64,000 nt of DNA from DASQEH01 sp038239485 (GCA_038239485.1 JBBSET010000008.1:1-64000); one strand, 5' to 3'; positions 46,989-57,294 are shown, numbered from the stretch's first letter. Notes: generated by a model from the letters alone, not told the origin. Numbers and translations are program-made.

Positions 46989-47678
46989 TCAGCTCGAGGC
47001 GAGACTCTCCGCCGCAGCCCACGAGCTGACGACGGACGCGAAGAAGGCCAACCCATCGGTGCCGGGTCCGCACAGCGCCTCGACGGCGTGCTCGGGATGC
47101 GGCATCAAGCCGACCACGTTGCCGCGCTCGTTGGCGATGCCGGCGATGTCGTGGAGCGAGCCGTTCGGGTTCGTCTCGACATACCTCGCCACGACCAGCC
47201 CGTCGCCCTCGAGCCGGTCGAGCGTCGCCTCGTCGGCGACATACCCGCCCTCGCCGTTCTTGAGCGGGATCGTGACCTCCGCGCCGGCGGCGTATGCCGA
47301 TGTCCAGGCCGTCGACGTGCTCTCGATCCGAAGCCGCTGGTCGCGACAGACGAACTTGCAGTGGTCGTTGCGGATCAGCGCCCCGGGAAGCAGATGCGTC
47401 TCGCACAGGATCTGGAAGCCGTTGCAGATCCCCAGCACCGGCATGCCGCCGACGGCGGCGTCGACGACCTCGCGCATAACTGGCGCGAACCTGGCGATGG
47501 CCCCGCAGCGCAGATAGTCACCGTAGGAGAAGCCACCCGGAAGGACGACCGCCTCGACCCCGCGCAGGTCGTGGTCGCCATGCCAGAGAGCGATCGCCTC
47601 GGCGCCGGCGATCCGAACCGCCCGGCGGGCGTCGACGTCGTCGAGGGAGCCCGGGAAAGTGACGACGCCGATCTTCAC
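46989..47678 (-). CDS. purQ: phosphoribosylformylglycinamidine synthase subunit PurQ
   Basis: A 229-residue glutamine amidotransferase that gives ammonia to PurL. The triad is visible as Cys in LGICNGFQIL and His/Glu in PHPEHAV. GGFSYGDYLRCGAIA is the family signature. The gene overlaps purS by four bases (ATGA at 47675-47678), so translation is coupled. Confidence 0.97.
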   Translation of the reverse strand: MKIGVVTFPGSLDDVDARRAVRIAGAEAIALWHGDHDLRGVEAVVLPGGFSYGDYLRCGAIARFAPVMREVVDAAVGGMPVLGICNGFQILCETHLLPGALIRNDHCKFVCRDQRLRIESTSTAWTSAYAAGAEVTIPLKNGEGGYVADEATLDRLEGDGLVVARYVETNPNGSLHDIAGIANERGNVVGLMPHPEHAVEALCGPGTDGLAFFASVVSSWAAAESLASS

Positions 47679-47923
47679 GCCTGCTCGACCCGCACGGTGT
47701 AGTCCTCGATCACCGGGTTGCTCAACAGCGTCTCCGCAGCCTTGCGTACCTCCGCCAGCCGCTCCTCGGTGATGTCGCCCTCGAACTCGAGCTCGAAGCG
47801 CTTGCCCTGGCGTACGTCCACCACGCCGCCGAAGCCCAGCCTCGGGAGGGCGCCGAGCACGGCCTTGCCCTGCGGATCGAGGATCTCGGGCTTGAGCATC
47901 ACATCGACGACGACGCGGGCCAT
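47675..47923 (-). CDS. purS: phosphoribosylformylglycinamidine synthase subunit PurS
   Basis: An 82-residue protein, the small subunit that joins PurL and PurQ. Residues RVVVDVMLKPEILDPQGKAV and VRQGKRFELEFEG are typical. It heads the purS-purQ-purL set. Confidence 0.96.
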   Translation of the reverse strand: MARVVVDVMLKPEILDPQGKAVLGALPRLGFGGVVDVRQGKRFELEFEGDITEERLAEVRKAAETLLSNPVIEDYTVRVEQA

Positions 47924-48052
47924 GGTCTGGGGGTGCTCCTCAACAAGCTCGAGCGGGGGGCGGTGCCGACAGTCTAGGCGTTCGGTCGGCGGCGGCCGCC
48001 CCCACGATGGTCGTCGCGGACCACACGTCGCTGGGTGACCCGAACGCGTGCG

Positions 48053-49621
48053 TCATTCAGGTGTCCGTACGAGCTCCCGCTTCAGGATCTTGCCCGTGCT
48101 CGTCATCGGGAGCGAGTCGCGGAACTCGATGGTCCGCGGGTACTTGAACGACGCCATCTGCTCCTTGGACCACGCGACGAGCTCCTCCTCGGTGATCTCG
48201 GCCCCGGCGCTGCGGATCACGAACGCCTTCACCTCCTCGCCGTGGCTCTCGTTCGGCACGCCGACAACGGCCACCAAGGAGACATCGGGATGGGTCATCA
48301 GCACATCCTCGACCTCGCGCGGATAGACGTTGAGCCCGCCCCGGATGATCATGTCCTTGGCCCGGTCGACGATGTAGTAGTAGCCCTCGGAGTCGCGGCG
48401 GGCCAGGTCACCGGTGCGGAACCACCCGTCGCGCATCACGTCAGCGGTGTCCTTGGGGCGCTTGTAGTAGCCCTTCATCACGTTGTATCCGCGGATCGCG
48501 ACCTCACCGACCTGGTCGACGTCGTCGATGACAGTCCAGTCGGGATCGATCAGCCGTACCTCGACGCCCCAGATCGGCGTCCCGATCGAGCCCGCCTTCG
48601 GAGTCAGCTTCGGCGGGTTGAAGGTAGCGACCGGTGCCGTCTCCGACAGGCCGTACCCCTCCTTGATCTGCACCTGGAAGCGCTCCTTGAACTCGCGGAT
48701 GATCTCGACCGGCAGCGACGATCCGCCAGAGACGGAGACCCGCAGGTTGGCGGCGATCTTCTCGACGTCGACCGAGTCGTCGAGCGCTCCGAGCAGGCCC
48801 CAGTACATCGTCGGTACGCCCGCGAAGAAGGTGATGCTCTCTGACTGCATCAGCTCGAGCGCCGCTTTGGCGTCGAAGCGCGGCAGCAGTATCAGGGTGC
48901 ACTGCTCCGCGAAGCCGCCGTTGAGCTGGACCGTCTGGCCGAACGAGTGGAACAGCGGCAGGGTGACGAGGTGGGTGTCGTACCCGTCGTCCGGCTTCCC
49001 ATGGAGGCTTGCATCGCTCAGCGCGTTGAGGACCATGTTGGCGTGGGTCAGCTCGGCGCCCTTCGGCTGCCCGGTGGTGCCGCTCGTGTAGAGGATGACC
49101 GCGGTGTCGTCGGCAGCGGTGACGACGGTCTCGAAGGTCGTGGGCTGGTCCGCGATGGCGGCCGCGAAGCTGGGCGAGCCGTCCATCGGCGACGCCGGCA
49201 CGTCGGTCGGATCGGACCTGATCAACGAGAAGTACTGACAGCTCTCCACCTCGGTGAAGCCGCCCCAGCCGTCCGTCCCCATCGGGAGGTCCTCGGTGCC
49301 CTCGAAGCAGAAGTACGCCTTCGCATCGGAGTCCTTCAGGTAGTAGACGACCTCCCGGGCTTTGAGGAGGACGTTCAGCGGCACGACGATGGCGCCGGCC
49401 TTCAGGATGCCGTAGTAGACCATCGGGAAGTAGGGGAGGTTCGGGCACGACAGGGCCACCTTGTCGCCGGGCTCGACGCCGACCGACACCAGCAGGTTGG
49501 CGACCTGGTTCGCCGCGGCGTCGACCTCGGCATACGTGAGCCTGTTCGGCCCACACACGACGGCGTCACGGTTCGGGACGTTCCGGGCGCTGTCTTCGAG
49601 CACCATCGCCAGGTTGAGCAC
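48053..49621 (-). CDS. fatty acid--CoA ligase (AMP-forming)
   Basis: A 522-residue acyl-adenylate-forming ligase. Landmarks are the phosphate loop YTSGTTGQPKGAELTH, GYGLSETAPVATFN, GWFRTGDLARRD, and the C-terminal hinge AKDMIIRGGLNVYPREVED with the catalytic lysine in STGKILKRELV. It activates a medium- or long-chain fatty acid. It is between purS and purC in the same direction, but no purine role follows. Confidence 0.93.
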   Translation of the reverse strand: MLNLAMVLEDSARNVPNRDAVVCGPNRLTYAEVDAAANQVANLLVSVGVEPGDKVALSCPNLPYFPMVYYGILKAGAIVVPLNVLLKAREVVYYLKDSDAKAYFCFEGTEDLPMGTDGWGGFTEVESCQYFSLIRSDPTDVPASPMDGSPSFAAAIADQPTTFETVVTAADDTAVILYTSGTTGQPKGAELTHANMVLNALSDASLHGKPDDGYDTHLVTLPLFHSFGQTVQLNGGFAEQCTLILLPRFDAKAALELMQSESITFFAGVPTMYWGLLGALDDSVDVEKIAANLRVSVSGGSSLPVEIIREFKERFQVQIKEGYGLSETAPVATFNPPKLTPKAGSIGTPIWGVEVRLIDPDWTVIDDVDQVGEVAIRGYNVMKGYYKRPKDTADVMRDGWFRTGDLARRDSEGYYYIVDRAKDMIIRGGLNVYPREVEDVLMTHPDVSLVAVVGVPNESHGEEVKAFVIRSAGAEITEEELVAWSKEQMASFKYPRTIEFRDSLPMTSTGKILKRELVRTPE

Positions 49622-49636
49622 GTCGCACTCCTGAGA

Positions 49637-50500
49637 TCAGAACGTCTCGCCGGTGAGTCGCTCGTAGGCCCCAACATAGGTTGCACGCGTCTGCACGACA
49701 ACGGCTGGCGGCAGCTCGGGCGGAGGCGCCCCGGACCCTCGGTCCCAGCCGGACTCCGCTGACGTCAGCCAGTCGCGGAGGTACTGCTTGTCGTAGGCGG
49801 GCTGGGCCTGGCCAGGCTTCCACGCATCGGCCGGCCAGAACCGCGACGAGTCCGGAGTCAGCACCTCGTCGGCAAGCAGGATCGTCCCGTCGCCGCGCCG
49901 GCCGAACTCGAACTTCGTGTCGGCGAGGATGATTCCCCGCTCGCGAGCCATCTCCTCAGCCCGCTCATAGACCGACAGCGTCAGGGTGCGCAGCTCCGCC
50001 GCGAGGTCGTCGCCCACGGTCTCGACGACGCCCTCGTAGGTGAGCGCTGTGTCGTGCCGGCCCAGGTCCGCCTTCGTTGTCGGGGTGAAGATCGGCTCAG
50101 GCAGTCGCGATCCCTCGACCAGGCCGGGCGGCAGCTCGACGCCGCAGACGCTGCCGTGGGCGCGGTAGTCGACCAGTCCGGAGCCGGCGAGGTATCCGCG
50201 GGCCACGCATTCGACCGGAAGCATGTCCAGCCGCTCGCAGATCACGGCCCGACCAGCGACCTCGGCCGGCACGTCGGTCGACAGGACGTGGTTCGGCATC
50301 AGGTGGCGGAGCCGGTCGAACCACCACAGCGACATCCGAGTCAGGATCGCGCCCTTGTCGGGGATGGTCGGGCTGAGCACGATGTCATACGCCGAGATAC
50401 GGTCCGACGCCACCATCAGCAGCCTGCCGTCGTCGAGCTCGTACAGGTCCCTGACCTTGCCCGAGTGGAGGTGCCGAGTCCCGGCGATGTCGTCAGCCAT
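49637..50500 (-). CDS. purC: phosphoribosylaminoimidazole-succinocarboxamide synthase
   Basis: A 287-residue SAICAR synthase. The ATG at 50500 (MADDIAGTRHLHSGKVRDLY) is the real start; the longer frame upstream overlaps the divergent gene. Landmarks are SGKVRDLYELDDG, MVASDRISAYD, ARGYLAGSGLVDYRAHG and LADTKFEFG. It joins aspartate to CAIR with ATP. Confidence 0.97.
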   Translation of the reverse strand: MADDIAGTRHLHSGKVRDLYELDDGRLLMVASDRISAYDIVLSPTIPDKGAILTRMSLWWFDRLRHLMPNHVLSTDVPAEVAGRAVICERLDMLPVECVARGYLAGSGLVDYRAHGSVCGVELPPGLVEGSRLPEPIFTPTTKADLGRHDTALTYEGVVETVGDDLAAELRTLTLSVYERAEEMARERGIILADTKFEFGRRGDGTILLADEVLTPDSSRFWPADAWKPGQAQPAYDKQYLRDWLTSAESGWDRGSGAPPPELPPAVVVQTRATYVGAYERLTGETF

Positions 50501-50590
50501 GGCCACATCTTGCCAACAGCGCGCCACACCCGCCGACCCCGCGTCCGTCCCTCGTCGGCGGGCACGCGCGCGGCGAGAGAGGATGCAGGG

Positions 50591-52177
50591 GTGACAGACG
50601 CGGTGGTGATCGGATCCGGGCCGAACGGGCTGGTGGCGGCGAACCTGCTCGCCGACGCGGGCTGGTCGGTGACGGTGCTCGAGAGCCAGCCGACGCTCGG
50701 CGGAGCGGTGCGCACCGACACCGAGGTGCACGAGGGCTTCCGGCACGACACGTTCAGCGCGTTCTACCCGCTGGCGGCAGCGTCGCCGACGATCGAGTCG
50801 CTACGCCTGGCGGAGCACGGCTTGACCTGGCTCCATGCGCCGGCCGTGCTCGGGAACCCGCTCCCCGGAGCAGGGTGGGCGATGCTCTACCGCGACCCCG
50901 AGACGACCGCAGCGTCCCTCGACGCGCTTCACCCGGGTGACGGTGAGGCCTGGCTGGAGCTTCACCGGATGTGGAGGGTCTTCGGCGACGACCTGGTCAG
51001 GGCTCTGCTGACACCGTTCCCGCCGGTCCGCGCCGGCGCCCGCCTGGCGGTCAGCATGCCGCGCGCCGGCGGCCCGTCGGCGTACGCGCTGACCCTGATG
51101 TCGGCCAAGCGGCTGGGCGAGCGCTTCTTCGCCGGTGAGGGGCCGCGGCTGCTCCTCGCCGGCAACGCGCTGCACGCTGACTTCACCCCCGCGAACCTCG
51201 GTTCGGGCATCTTCGGGCTGATCTTGGTGATGCTCGGCCAGACTGTCGGCTTCCCGGTGCCTGCCGGCGGCGCCGGCGAGCTGATCGCCGCGCTGGCCCG
51301 GCGGTTCGAGTCGCTCGGAGGCACGATCGTCGCCGGTACCGCGGCCACATCGGTCGTGGTCCGAGACGGGCGCGCGGTCGCGGTCCGGCTGGCCGGCGGT
51401 GGCGAGATCGCAGCCGACCGTGCCATCGTCGCGAACGTCTCCGCGCCCGCGTTGTACGGCGGTCTGGTCTCGCTCGACGACCTACCAGCGCGCACCCGCT
51501 GGGGGATGAGGCGCTTCCGCTGGGACCCGTCGACGATCAAGGTGGACTGGGCCTTGTCGTCGCCCGTCCCGTGGGAGCCGGCGCCGCCGGTCGCACCGGG
51601 CACGGTGCATATCGCGCACTCGGTCGAGGAGCTGACGACCTTCGCGGAGCAGATCAAAGGGCGCACGGTCCCAGCCGCCCCCCTGCTTCTCGTCGGCCAG
51701 ATGACGTCGACCGACCCGAGCCGGTCGCCGGCGGGAACCGAGTCGTTGTGGGCGTACACACACGTCCCCCAGGACGCCCGCTCCGACGCCGGCAACGGGG
51801 GGATCCGCGGCGTCTGGGACGGTTCGGACCTCGAGCGGATGGCCGACCGGATGCAAGCCCGGCTGGAGCGGTTCGCCCCCGACCTGGCGAGTCGGGTACT
51901 GAGTCGGCGGGCCCTCGGGCCGCGCGAGTTCGAGGCGCGTGACGCCAACCTGCACGGTGGAGCGATCAACGGTGGCACCGCCGGGCTTCGCCAGGAGCTC
52001 GTCCTGCGTCCGGTGCCCGGGATGGGCCGTTCCGAGACTCCCATCAAGGGGCTGTATCTCGGGTCGGCGTCCGCCCATCCCGGCGGGGGCGTCCATGGCG
52101 CGCCGGGTGCCAACGCCGCGAAGGCGGCGCTCGCTCACGACCGGCTTCGCCAGCTGTCACGTCGACGCAGCCGCTAG
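50591..52177 (+). CDS. phytoene-desaturase-like FAD oxidoreductase
   Basis: A 528-residue flavoprotein of the phytoene dehydrogenase/CrtI-related family. The N-terminal FAD motif is VVIGSGPNGLVAANLLADAG. The C-terminal FAD-contact segment is GLYLGSASAHPGGGVHG. The middle (FSAFYPLAAASPTIESL, NLGSGIFGLILV) matches the large NAD(P)/FAD amine-oxidase-type group. It starts at GTG 50591 with GAGAGGA upstream. It is divergent from purC across 90 bp. The substrate is unknown; the family acts on carotenoids or lipids. Confidence 0.88.
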   Translation: MTDAVVIGSGPNGLVAANLLADAGWSVTVLESQPTLGGAVRTDTEVHEGFRHDTFSAFYPLAAASPTIESLRLAEHGLTWLHAPAVLGNPLPGAGWAMLYRDPETTAASLDALHPGDGEAWLELHRMWRVFGDDLVRALLTPFPPVRAGARLAVSMPRAGGPSAYALTLMSAKRLGERFFAGEGPRLLLAGNALHADFTPANLGSGIFGLILVMLGQTVGFPVPAGGAGELIAALARRFESLGGTIVAGTAATSVVVRDGRAVAVRLAGGGEIAADRAIVANVSAPALYGGLVSLDDLPARTRWGMRRFRWDPSTIKVDWALSSPVPWEPAPPVAPGTVHIAHSVEELTTFAEQIKGRTVPAAPLLLVGQMTSTDPSRSPAGTESLWAYTHVPQDARSDAGNGGIRGVWDGSDLERMADRMQARLERFAPDLASRVLSRRALGPREFEARDANLHGGAINGGTAGLRQELVLRPVPGMGRSETPIKGLYLGSASAHPGGGVHGAPGANAAKAALAHDRLRQLSRRRSR

Positions 52178-52193
52178 CTCCAACCGCGCCAGG

Positions 52194-53618
52194 TCAGAGG
52201 ATGGCGTCGGGGCGGTACCGGGCGGCCTCGGGGTTCGCCGACACGAGCTCCTCGATCCGGCGTACCACGTCCTCGACCTGGCCGGCTGCCGCTCCGGTGA
52301 ACGACAGCGGGTCCGCCACCAGTGCCACCAGGTCCGCCGCCGACAGGCTGAGCCGTGAGTCGGCCGCCAACCGGTCGAAGAGGTCGTTGCGCTCGGAACC
52401 CTTCTCGCGCATCTCGAGCGCGACGGCCACCGCGTGCTCCTTGATCGCCTCGTGCGCCACCTCTCGCCCGACGCCGCGGCGCACGGCCGCCATCAGCACC
52501 TTCGTGGTCGCCAGGAACGGCAGGTACCGGTCCAGCTCACGCTCGATGACCGCCGGGTACACCCCGAACTCGTCCAGGACCGTCAGGAACGTCTCGAACA
52601 GCCCGTCGGTCGCGAAGAAGGCGTCCGGCAGCGCCACCCTCCGCACCACGCTGCACGACACGTCTCCCTCGTTCCACTGGTCGCCGGTCAGCTCGCCCAC
52701 CATCGACAGGTAGCCGCGCAGGACGACCGCCAGGCCGTTGACCCGCTCGCAGGAACGGGTGTTCATCTTGTGCGGCATGGCGCTCGACCCGACCTGACCG
52801 GCCTGGAAACCCTCGGTGGCCAGCTCGAACCCCGCCATCAGCCGGATCGTGGTCGCGAGGCTGCCCGGCCCGGAGACCGCCTGCACGAGGGCCGACACGA
52901 CGTCGAAGTCGAGCGAACGCGGGTAGACCTGGCCGACGCTCGACAGCACGGCCTCGAACCCGAGGTGACCCGCTACCAGGTCCTCGAGCCTGGCCAGCTT
53001 GGCTGCGTCACCGTCAAGCAGGTCGAGCTGGTCCTGCGACGTACCGACGGGACCCTTGATCCCGCGCAGCGGGTAGCGCGCCAGCAGGTCATCGAGACGA
53101 TCCAGGGCGACGAGCATCTCGTCCGCGGTCGAGGCGAACCGCTTGCCCAGCGTGGTCGCCTGAGCGGCCACGTTGTGCGAGCGGCCGGTGATGACCTGGG
53201 TGCTGTACTCGGCCGCGAGCGCGCCGAGCCTGGCGATCGCGGCGACCATCCTGATCCGGATCTCGAGCAGGGACTGACGGATCTGGAGCTGCTCGACGTT
53301 CTCGGTGAGGTCGCGGCTGGTCATCCCCTTGTGGATGTGCTCGTGGCCGGCCAGCGCGGAGAACTCCTCGATCCTGGCCTTCACATCGTGCCGTGTCCGG
53401 CGTTCGCGCTCGGCGATCGACGCCAGGTCGACGTCGTCGACCACGTCCTCGTACGCCTCCACGACACCCTCGGGGATGTCGACGCCGAGCTCGGCTTGGG
53501 CTCGGAGGACGGCGAGCCAGAGCCGGCGCTCGGCGATGATCTTGTTGCGCGGCGCCCAGATCTCGCGCATCGGTCCCGAGGCGTAACGGGCGGCGAGGAC
53601 GTCGGCGATCGCTGTCAC
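52194..53618 (-). CDS. purB: adenylosuccinate lyase
   Basis: A 474-residue enzyme that splits SAICAR and adenylosuccinate with release of fumarate. The signature SSAMPHKMNTRSCERVN is present, with TSRDLTENVEQLQIR and TGRSHNVAAQATTLGKR. The GTG at 53618 is used; the frame extends upstream only by overlap with purD. It follows purD by five bases. Confidence 0.97.
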   Translation of the reverse strand: MTAIADVLAARYASGPMREIWAPRNKIIAERRLWLAVLRAQAELGVDIPEGVVEAYEDVVDDVDLASIAERERRTRHDVKARIEEFSALAGHEHIHKGMTSRDLTENVEQLQIRQSLLEIRIRMVAAIARLGALAAEYSTQVITGRSHNVAAQATTLGKRFASTADEMLVALDRLDDLLARYPLRGIKGPVGTSQDQLDLLDGDAAKLARLEDLVAGHLGFEAVLSSVGQVYPRSLDFDVVSALVQAVSGPGSLATTIRLMAGFELATEGFQAGQVGSSAMPHKMNTRSCERVNGLAVVLRGYLSMVGELTGDQWNEGDVSCSVVRRVALPDAFFATDGLFETFLTVLDEFGVYPAVIERELDRYLPFLATTKVLMAAVRRGVGREVAHEAIKEHAVAVALEMREKGSERNDLFDRLAADSRLSLSAADLVALVADPLSFTGAAAGQVEDVVRRIEELVSANPEAARYRPDAIL

Positions 53619-53622
53619 GGCA

Positions 53623-54930
53623 TCAAGTATCCCGCAGCGCCGACCGGGCCATGTCGCCTTGCGCACCGGCCTCCTGCGCGGCAGCCACGCTCCCGATGTC
53701 TGCGCGAACCTGTGCTCCGGGGAAGTGGATCTCCCCGACGCCCGCGTAGGCCCGCTCTCGAGCTTCGGCGAGGGAGGCACCCGTGGCCGTGACGGCGAGC
53801 ACCCGGCCACCGCTGGTGACCAGCTGCGAGGATCCGTCCGGCCCCGAACCAACCGACGTACCCGCCTGCAGCACCTGCACGCCCTCGGCAGCCTCCGCGG
53901 AACCGACCCCCGTGACGACATCGCCCTTGCGCGGGGAGTGGGGGTATCCGGCCGACGCCATCACCACCGTCACAGCGGAGCCCGGGCGCCACGTGAGCGG
54001 CCCGACGTCCGCAAGCCGTCCTGTCGCGGCGGCGTAGAGCACCCCACCCAGGGGCGTCTCGAGCAGGGCGAGCAGAGCCTGGGTCTCCGGATCCCCGAAG
54101 CGGGCGTTGAACTCGATCACCTTCACCCCGGCCGTCGTCAGCGCGAGCCCGGCATACAGCAGGCCGACGAAGGGCGTCCCCCGCCGGGCCAGCTCGTCGA
54201 CCGCGGGCTGCAGCACCGTATCCCGGACCTCGTCGACAAGCCCGTCCGGTGCCCACGTGAGCGGGGTGTAGGCGCCCATGCCCCCGGTGTTCGGTCCCTC
54301 GTCGTGGTCACGGAGCCGCTTGAAGTCCTGCGCGGGCTGCATGGGAACGACCGAGGTGCCGTCGCAGAGTGCGAACAGCGAAACCTCCGGGCCGTCGAGG
54401 AACTCTTCGACCACGACCCGGCCACAGGACGCGGCGTGATCCAGGGCGATCCCTCGGTCGCTGGTCACGACCACACCCTTCCCCGCCGCGAGCCCGTCGT
54501 CCTTGACGACGAACGGCGGACCGAGCTCGTCCAGCGCCGCCGCCACCTCGGCCGCCGTCTCGCAGACGCGGGCTTCACCGGTGGGGATACCGGCCGCCGC
54601 CATCACCTGCTTGGCGAACGCCTTGGAACCCTCGATGGCGGCCGCTGCCCGGCTCGGCCCGAAGCAGGCGATGCCCGCCGAGCGGACGGCGTCGGCGACC
54701 CCGGCCACCAAGGGCGCCTCCGGCCCGATGACGACGAGGTCGACGGCGAGACGTCGCGCCAGCGCCGCCACCGCCACGCCGTCCAACGGGTCGACCTCGT
54801 GGAGATGAGCGACCGCCGCGATGCCCGGGTTGCCAGGGGCAACGCATACACTCTCGACGCCCGGGTCGCGGGCCAGAGCCGCGGCCAGTGCGTGCTCGCG
54901 TCCCCCGGCACCGATGACCAGCGGCTTCAT
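53623..54930 (-). CDS. purD: phosphoribosylamine--glycine ligase
   Basis: A 435-residue ATP-grasp enzyme that makes glycinamide ribonucleotide. Landmarks are VIGAGGREHALAAALARD at the N-terminus, VVIGPEAPLVAGVADA, FVVKDDGLAAGKGVVVT, NTGGMGAYTP and EFNARFGDPETQ. The start is the ATG at 54930 (MKPLVIGAGG), not the longer in-frame GTG-type start. It sits between purA and purB. Confidence 0.96.
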   Translation of the reverse strand: MKPLVIGAGGREHALAAALARDPGVESVCVAPGNPGIAAVAHLHEVDPLDGVAVAALARRLAVDLVVIGPEAPLVAGVADAVRSAGIACFGPSRAAAAIEGSKAFAKQVMAAAGIPTGEARVCETAAEVAAALDELGPPFVVKDDGLAAGKGVVVTSDRGIALDHAASCGRVVVEEFLDGPEVSLFALCDGTSVVPMQPAQDFKRLRDHDEGPNTGGMGAYTPLTWAPDGLVDEVRDTVLQPAVDELARRGTPFVGLLYAGLALTTAGVKVIEFNARFGDPETQALLALLETPLGGVLYAAATGRLADVGPLTWRPGSAVTVVMASAGYPHSPRKGDVVTGVGSAEAAEGVQVLQAGTSVGSGPDGSSQLVTSGGRVLAVTATGASLAEARERAYAGVGEIHFPGAQVRADIGSVAAAQEAGAQGDMARSALRDT

Positions 54931-54945
54931 CCGGCGGCCCACGGC

Positions 54946-56229
54946 TCACAGCAGGTCATGCACCACCACTGTCTGGTCGCGGCCGGGGCCGACGCCGACG
55001 GCGGAGATCCTGGCATTCGACATCTCCTCGACCGCAGCGACATAGGAGCGCGCATTAGCGGGCAGGTCGGCCAGTGTCCGCGCCTGCGAGATGTCCTCCC
55101 ACCAGCCCGGGAGCTCCTCGTAGATCGGCCTGGCGTGGTGGACGTCGCTCTGGTTGACCGGCATCTCGTCGTGGCGCACTCCATCCACCTCGTAGGCCAC
55201 ACACACCGGTACCTTGTCGAGGCCGGTCAGCACGTCGAGCTTTGTCAGGACGAAGTCGGTGACCCCGTTGACCCGTGCCGCGTATCTGGCTATCACCGCG
55301 TCGAACCAGCCGCACCGCCGCGGCCGGCCGGTCGTGGTGCCGTACTCGGCCCCCATCTTGCGCAGGAACTCACCGCTGTCGTCGACGAGCTCAGTGGGGA
55401 ACGGCCCGGAGCCGACCCTCGTGGTGTACGCCTTGACGATGCCGATCACCCCCTCGATCCGCGTTGGAGGTATGCCGGACCCGGTGCAGGCGCCTCCCGC
55501 GGTCGCGGACGACGAGGTGACGAACGGGTAGGTCCCGTGGTCGACGTCGAGCAGCGTTGCCTGCCCGGCTTCGAGCAGGACGGTCTCGCCGCGCCCCAGC
55601 GCGTCGTTGAGGAGCAGACCGGTGTCGGCCACCATCGGGCCCAGCCGCCCGGCATGGGTCAGCAGGTCCTCGAGGACGTCGTCCACCGAGATCGCTCGCC
55701 GGTTGTAGACCTTGGCGAGGATCTGGTTCTTCAGCTCGAGGGCGGCGGAGACCTTCTGGTGCAGGATCTTCTCGTCGAAGAGGTCCTGGATCCGCACGCC
55801 GATCCGGCTCATCTTGTCGGCGTACGTCGGGCCGATCCCGCGGCCGGTCGTGCCGATCCGGCTCGATCCGAGGAACCGCTCGGTGACCTTGTCGAGCGTT
55901 CGGTTGTACTCGGCGATGACATGGGCGTTCGCGCTGACAACCAGCCGCGAGGTGTCGATGCCTCGTTCCTGCAGCGCGTCGAGCTCCTCGAACAGGACGG
56001 TCAGGTCGACGACGACGCCGTTGCCGATGACGGGGATGCAGCCAGGAGTGAGGATCCCGCTCGGCAGCAGATGCAGGGCGTACTTCTCGTCGCCGATCAC
56101 CACCGTGTGCCCGGCGTTGTTGCCACCGTTGAACTTCACGACGTAGTCCACCCGGCTCCCGAGTAGGTCGGTGGCCTTTCCTTTGCCTTCGTCGCCCCAC
56201 TGGGCTCCGACGATCACGATCGCGGGCAT
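54946..56229 (-). CDS. purA: adenylosuccinate synthetase
   Basis: A 427-residue enzyme for the first step from IMP to AMP (uses GTP and aspartate). The phosphate loop GAQWGDEGKGKATDLL is near the N-terminus, then YVVKFNGGNNAGHTVV and TTGRPRRCGWFDAV. Length fits the family. It starts the minus-strand run of purA-purD-purB. Confidence 0.97.
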   Translation of the reverse strand: MPAIVIVGAQWGDEGKGKATDLLGSRVDYVVKFNGGNNAGHTVVIGDEKYALHLLPSGILTPGCIPVIGNGVVVDLTVLFEELDALQERGIDTSRLVVSANAHVIAEYNRTLDKVTERFLGSSRIGTTGRGIGPTYADKMSRIGVRIQDLFDEKILHQKVSAALELKNQILAKVYNRRAISVDDVLEDLLTHAGRLGPMVADTGLLLNDALGRGETVLLEAGQATLLDVDHGTYPFVTSSSATAGGACTGSGIPPTRIEGVIGIVKAYTTRVGSGPFPTELVDDSGEFLRKMGAEYGTTTGRPRRCGWFDAVIARYAARVNGVTDFVLTKLDVLTGLDKVPVCVAYEVDGVRHDEMPVNQSDVHHARPIYEELPGWWEDISQARTLADLPANARSYVAAVEEMSNARISAVGVGPGRDQTVVVHDLL

Positions 56230-56384
56230 CTGAGCACCCTCTTTCGACTGTCGACAGCGCGAGAGCCCGGCTGTTCACCACCAGCCTGGGCTCCTGCGGC
56301 TGAATGCTAGCCGACAGCTGACGGGCACGTCACCAGCGTCGCGGCGCAACGGCATGTCGCCTCGACCCGCTAGGGTTCGCGATA

Positions 56385-57287
56385 GTGAAGGACGTCGTAC
56401 TGATCACCAACGCCGGGGCGGGTACCCTTCACGACTCCGCGGTGGAGGAGGCGGTCGCGGTCCTGCGGTCGCACTGCCAGGTCGAGGTGGCTGAGACCAG
56501 CGAGCCCGCTGACCTCGACCGCGTCCTGGCGGCTCGTGGGGACCGCGACGTGGTCATCGCCGGCGGGGACGGCAGCCTGCACCAAGCGGTCGCAGCCCTG
56601 CAGCGGTCCGGTGAGCTCGGTCGACCGACGATCGGGCTGATCCCGCTCGGGACCGGCAACGACTACGCCGCCGGCCTGGGACTGCCGCTCGACCCGGCAG
56701 CGGCGGCCGAGGTTGTCGTGTCAGGCATCCCCACGTCCGTCGACATCCTTGTCGACGACGAGGGAGGCGTCGTGGTCAACGTGGTCCACGCCGGGGTCGG
56801 GGCCGATGCGGGAGTCGAGGCGAAACCGTGGAAGGCCCGCTTCGGCAAGGCCGGATACGTCGTTGGGGCGATCACCGCGTCGTTCCGGTCGCAGGGTCTG
56901 CGGCTGCGCATCGTGGCCGACGGGGACGTCATCACGGACCGCTCGCGCCCGGTGCTTCAGGTCGCGCTGGGCAACGGCACCCGCGTGGGCGGCGGCTTCA
57001 CCCTCACCCCAGGTGCTGACCCCACCGACGGAAGTGTCGATGTGCTGGTGTCCTTCGCCGTCCGTCCGGTCGACCGGCTGTGGTACGGCATCCACCTCAA
57101 GCAGGGCCGTCATCACGAGCGTGACGACGTCGTGACCCGACGCGCCTCGGAGGTCGCGATCAGCGGTGACGAGTTCTGCTGCGACACCGACGGCGAGCTG
57201 GAGGGGCCGATGAGGAGCCGCCGCTGGAAGGTCGTGCCCAAGGCATTCACGATGATGTACCCGCGGGCGGGCGACCCCGAGGCATGA
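56385..57287 (+). CDS. diacylglycerol/lipid kinase-family protein
   Basis: A 300-residue protein of the DAGK_cat family. GGDGSLHQAV and LIPLGTGNDYAAGLGL are the nucleotide-binding motifs. The C-terminal part forms the beta-sandwich of the YegS/lipid-kinase type (VVNVVHAGVGADAG, DGELEGP). It phosphorylates a lipid or sphingosine-like substrate at the membrane; the substrate is not evident. It starts with GTG at 56385. Confidence 0.9.
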   Translation: MKDVVLITNAGAGTLHDSAVEEAVAVLRSHCQVEVAETSEPADLDRVLAARGDRDVVIAGGDGSLHQAVAALQRSGELGRPTIGLIPLGTGNDYAAGLGLPLDPAAAAEVVVSGIPTSVDILVDDEGGVVVNVVHAGVGADAGVEAKPWKARFGKAGYVVGAITASFRSQGLRLRIVADGDVITDRSRPVLQVALGNGTRVGGGFTLTPGADPTDGSVDVLVSFAVRPVDRLWYGIHLKQGRHHERDDVVTRRASEVAISGDEFCCDTDGELEGPMRSRRWKVVPKAFTMMYPRAGDPEA

Positions 57288-57294
57288 TGGCGCC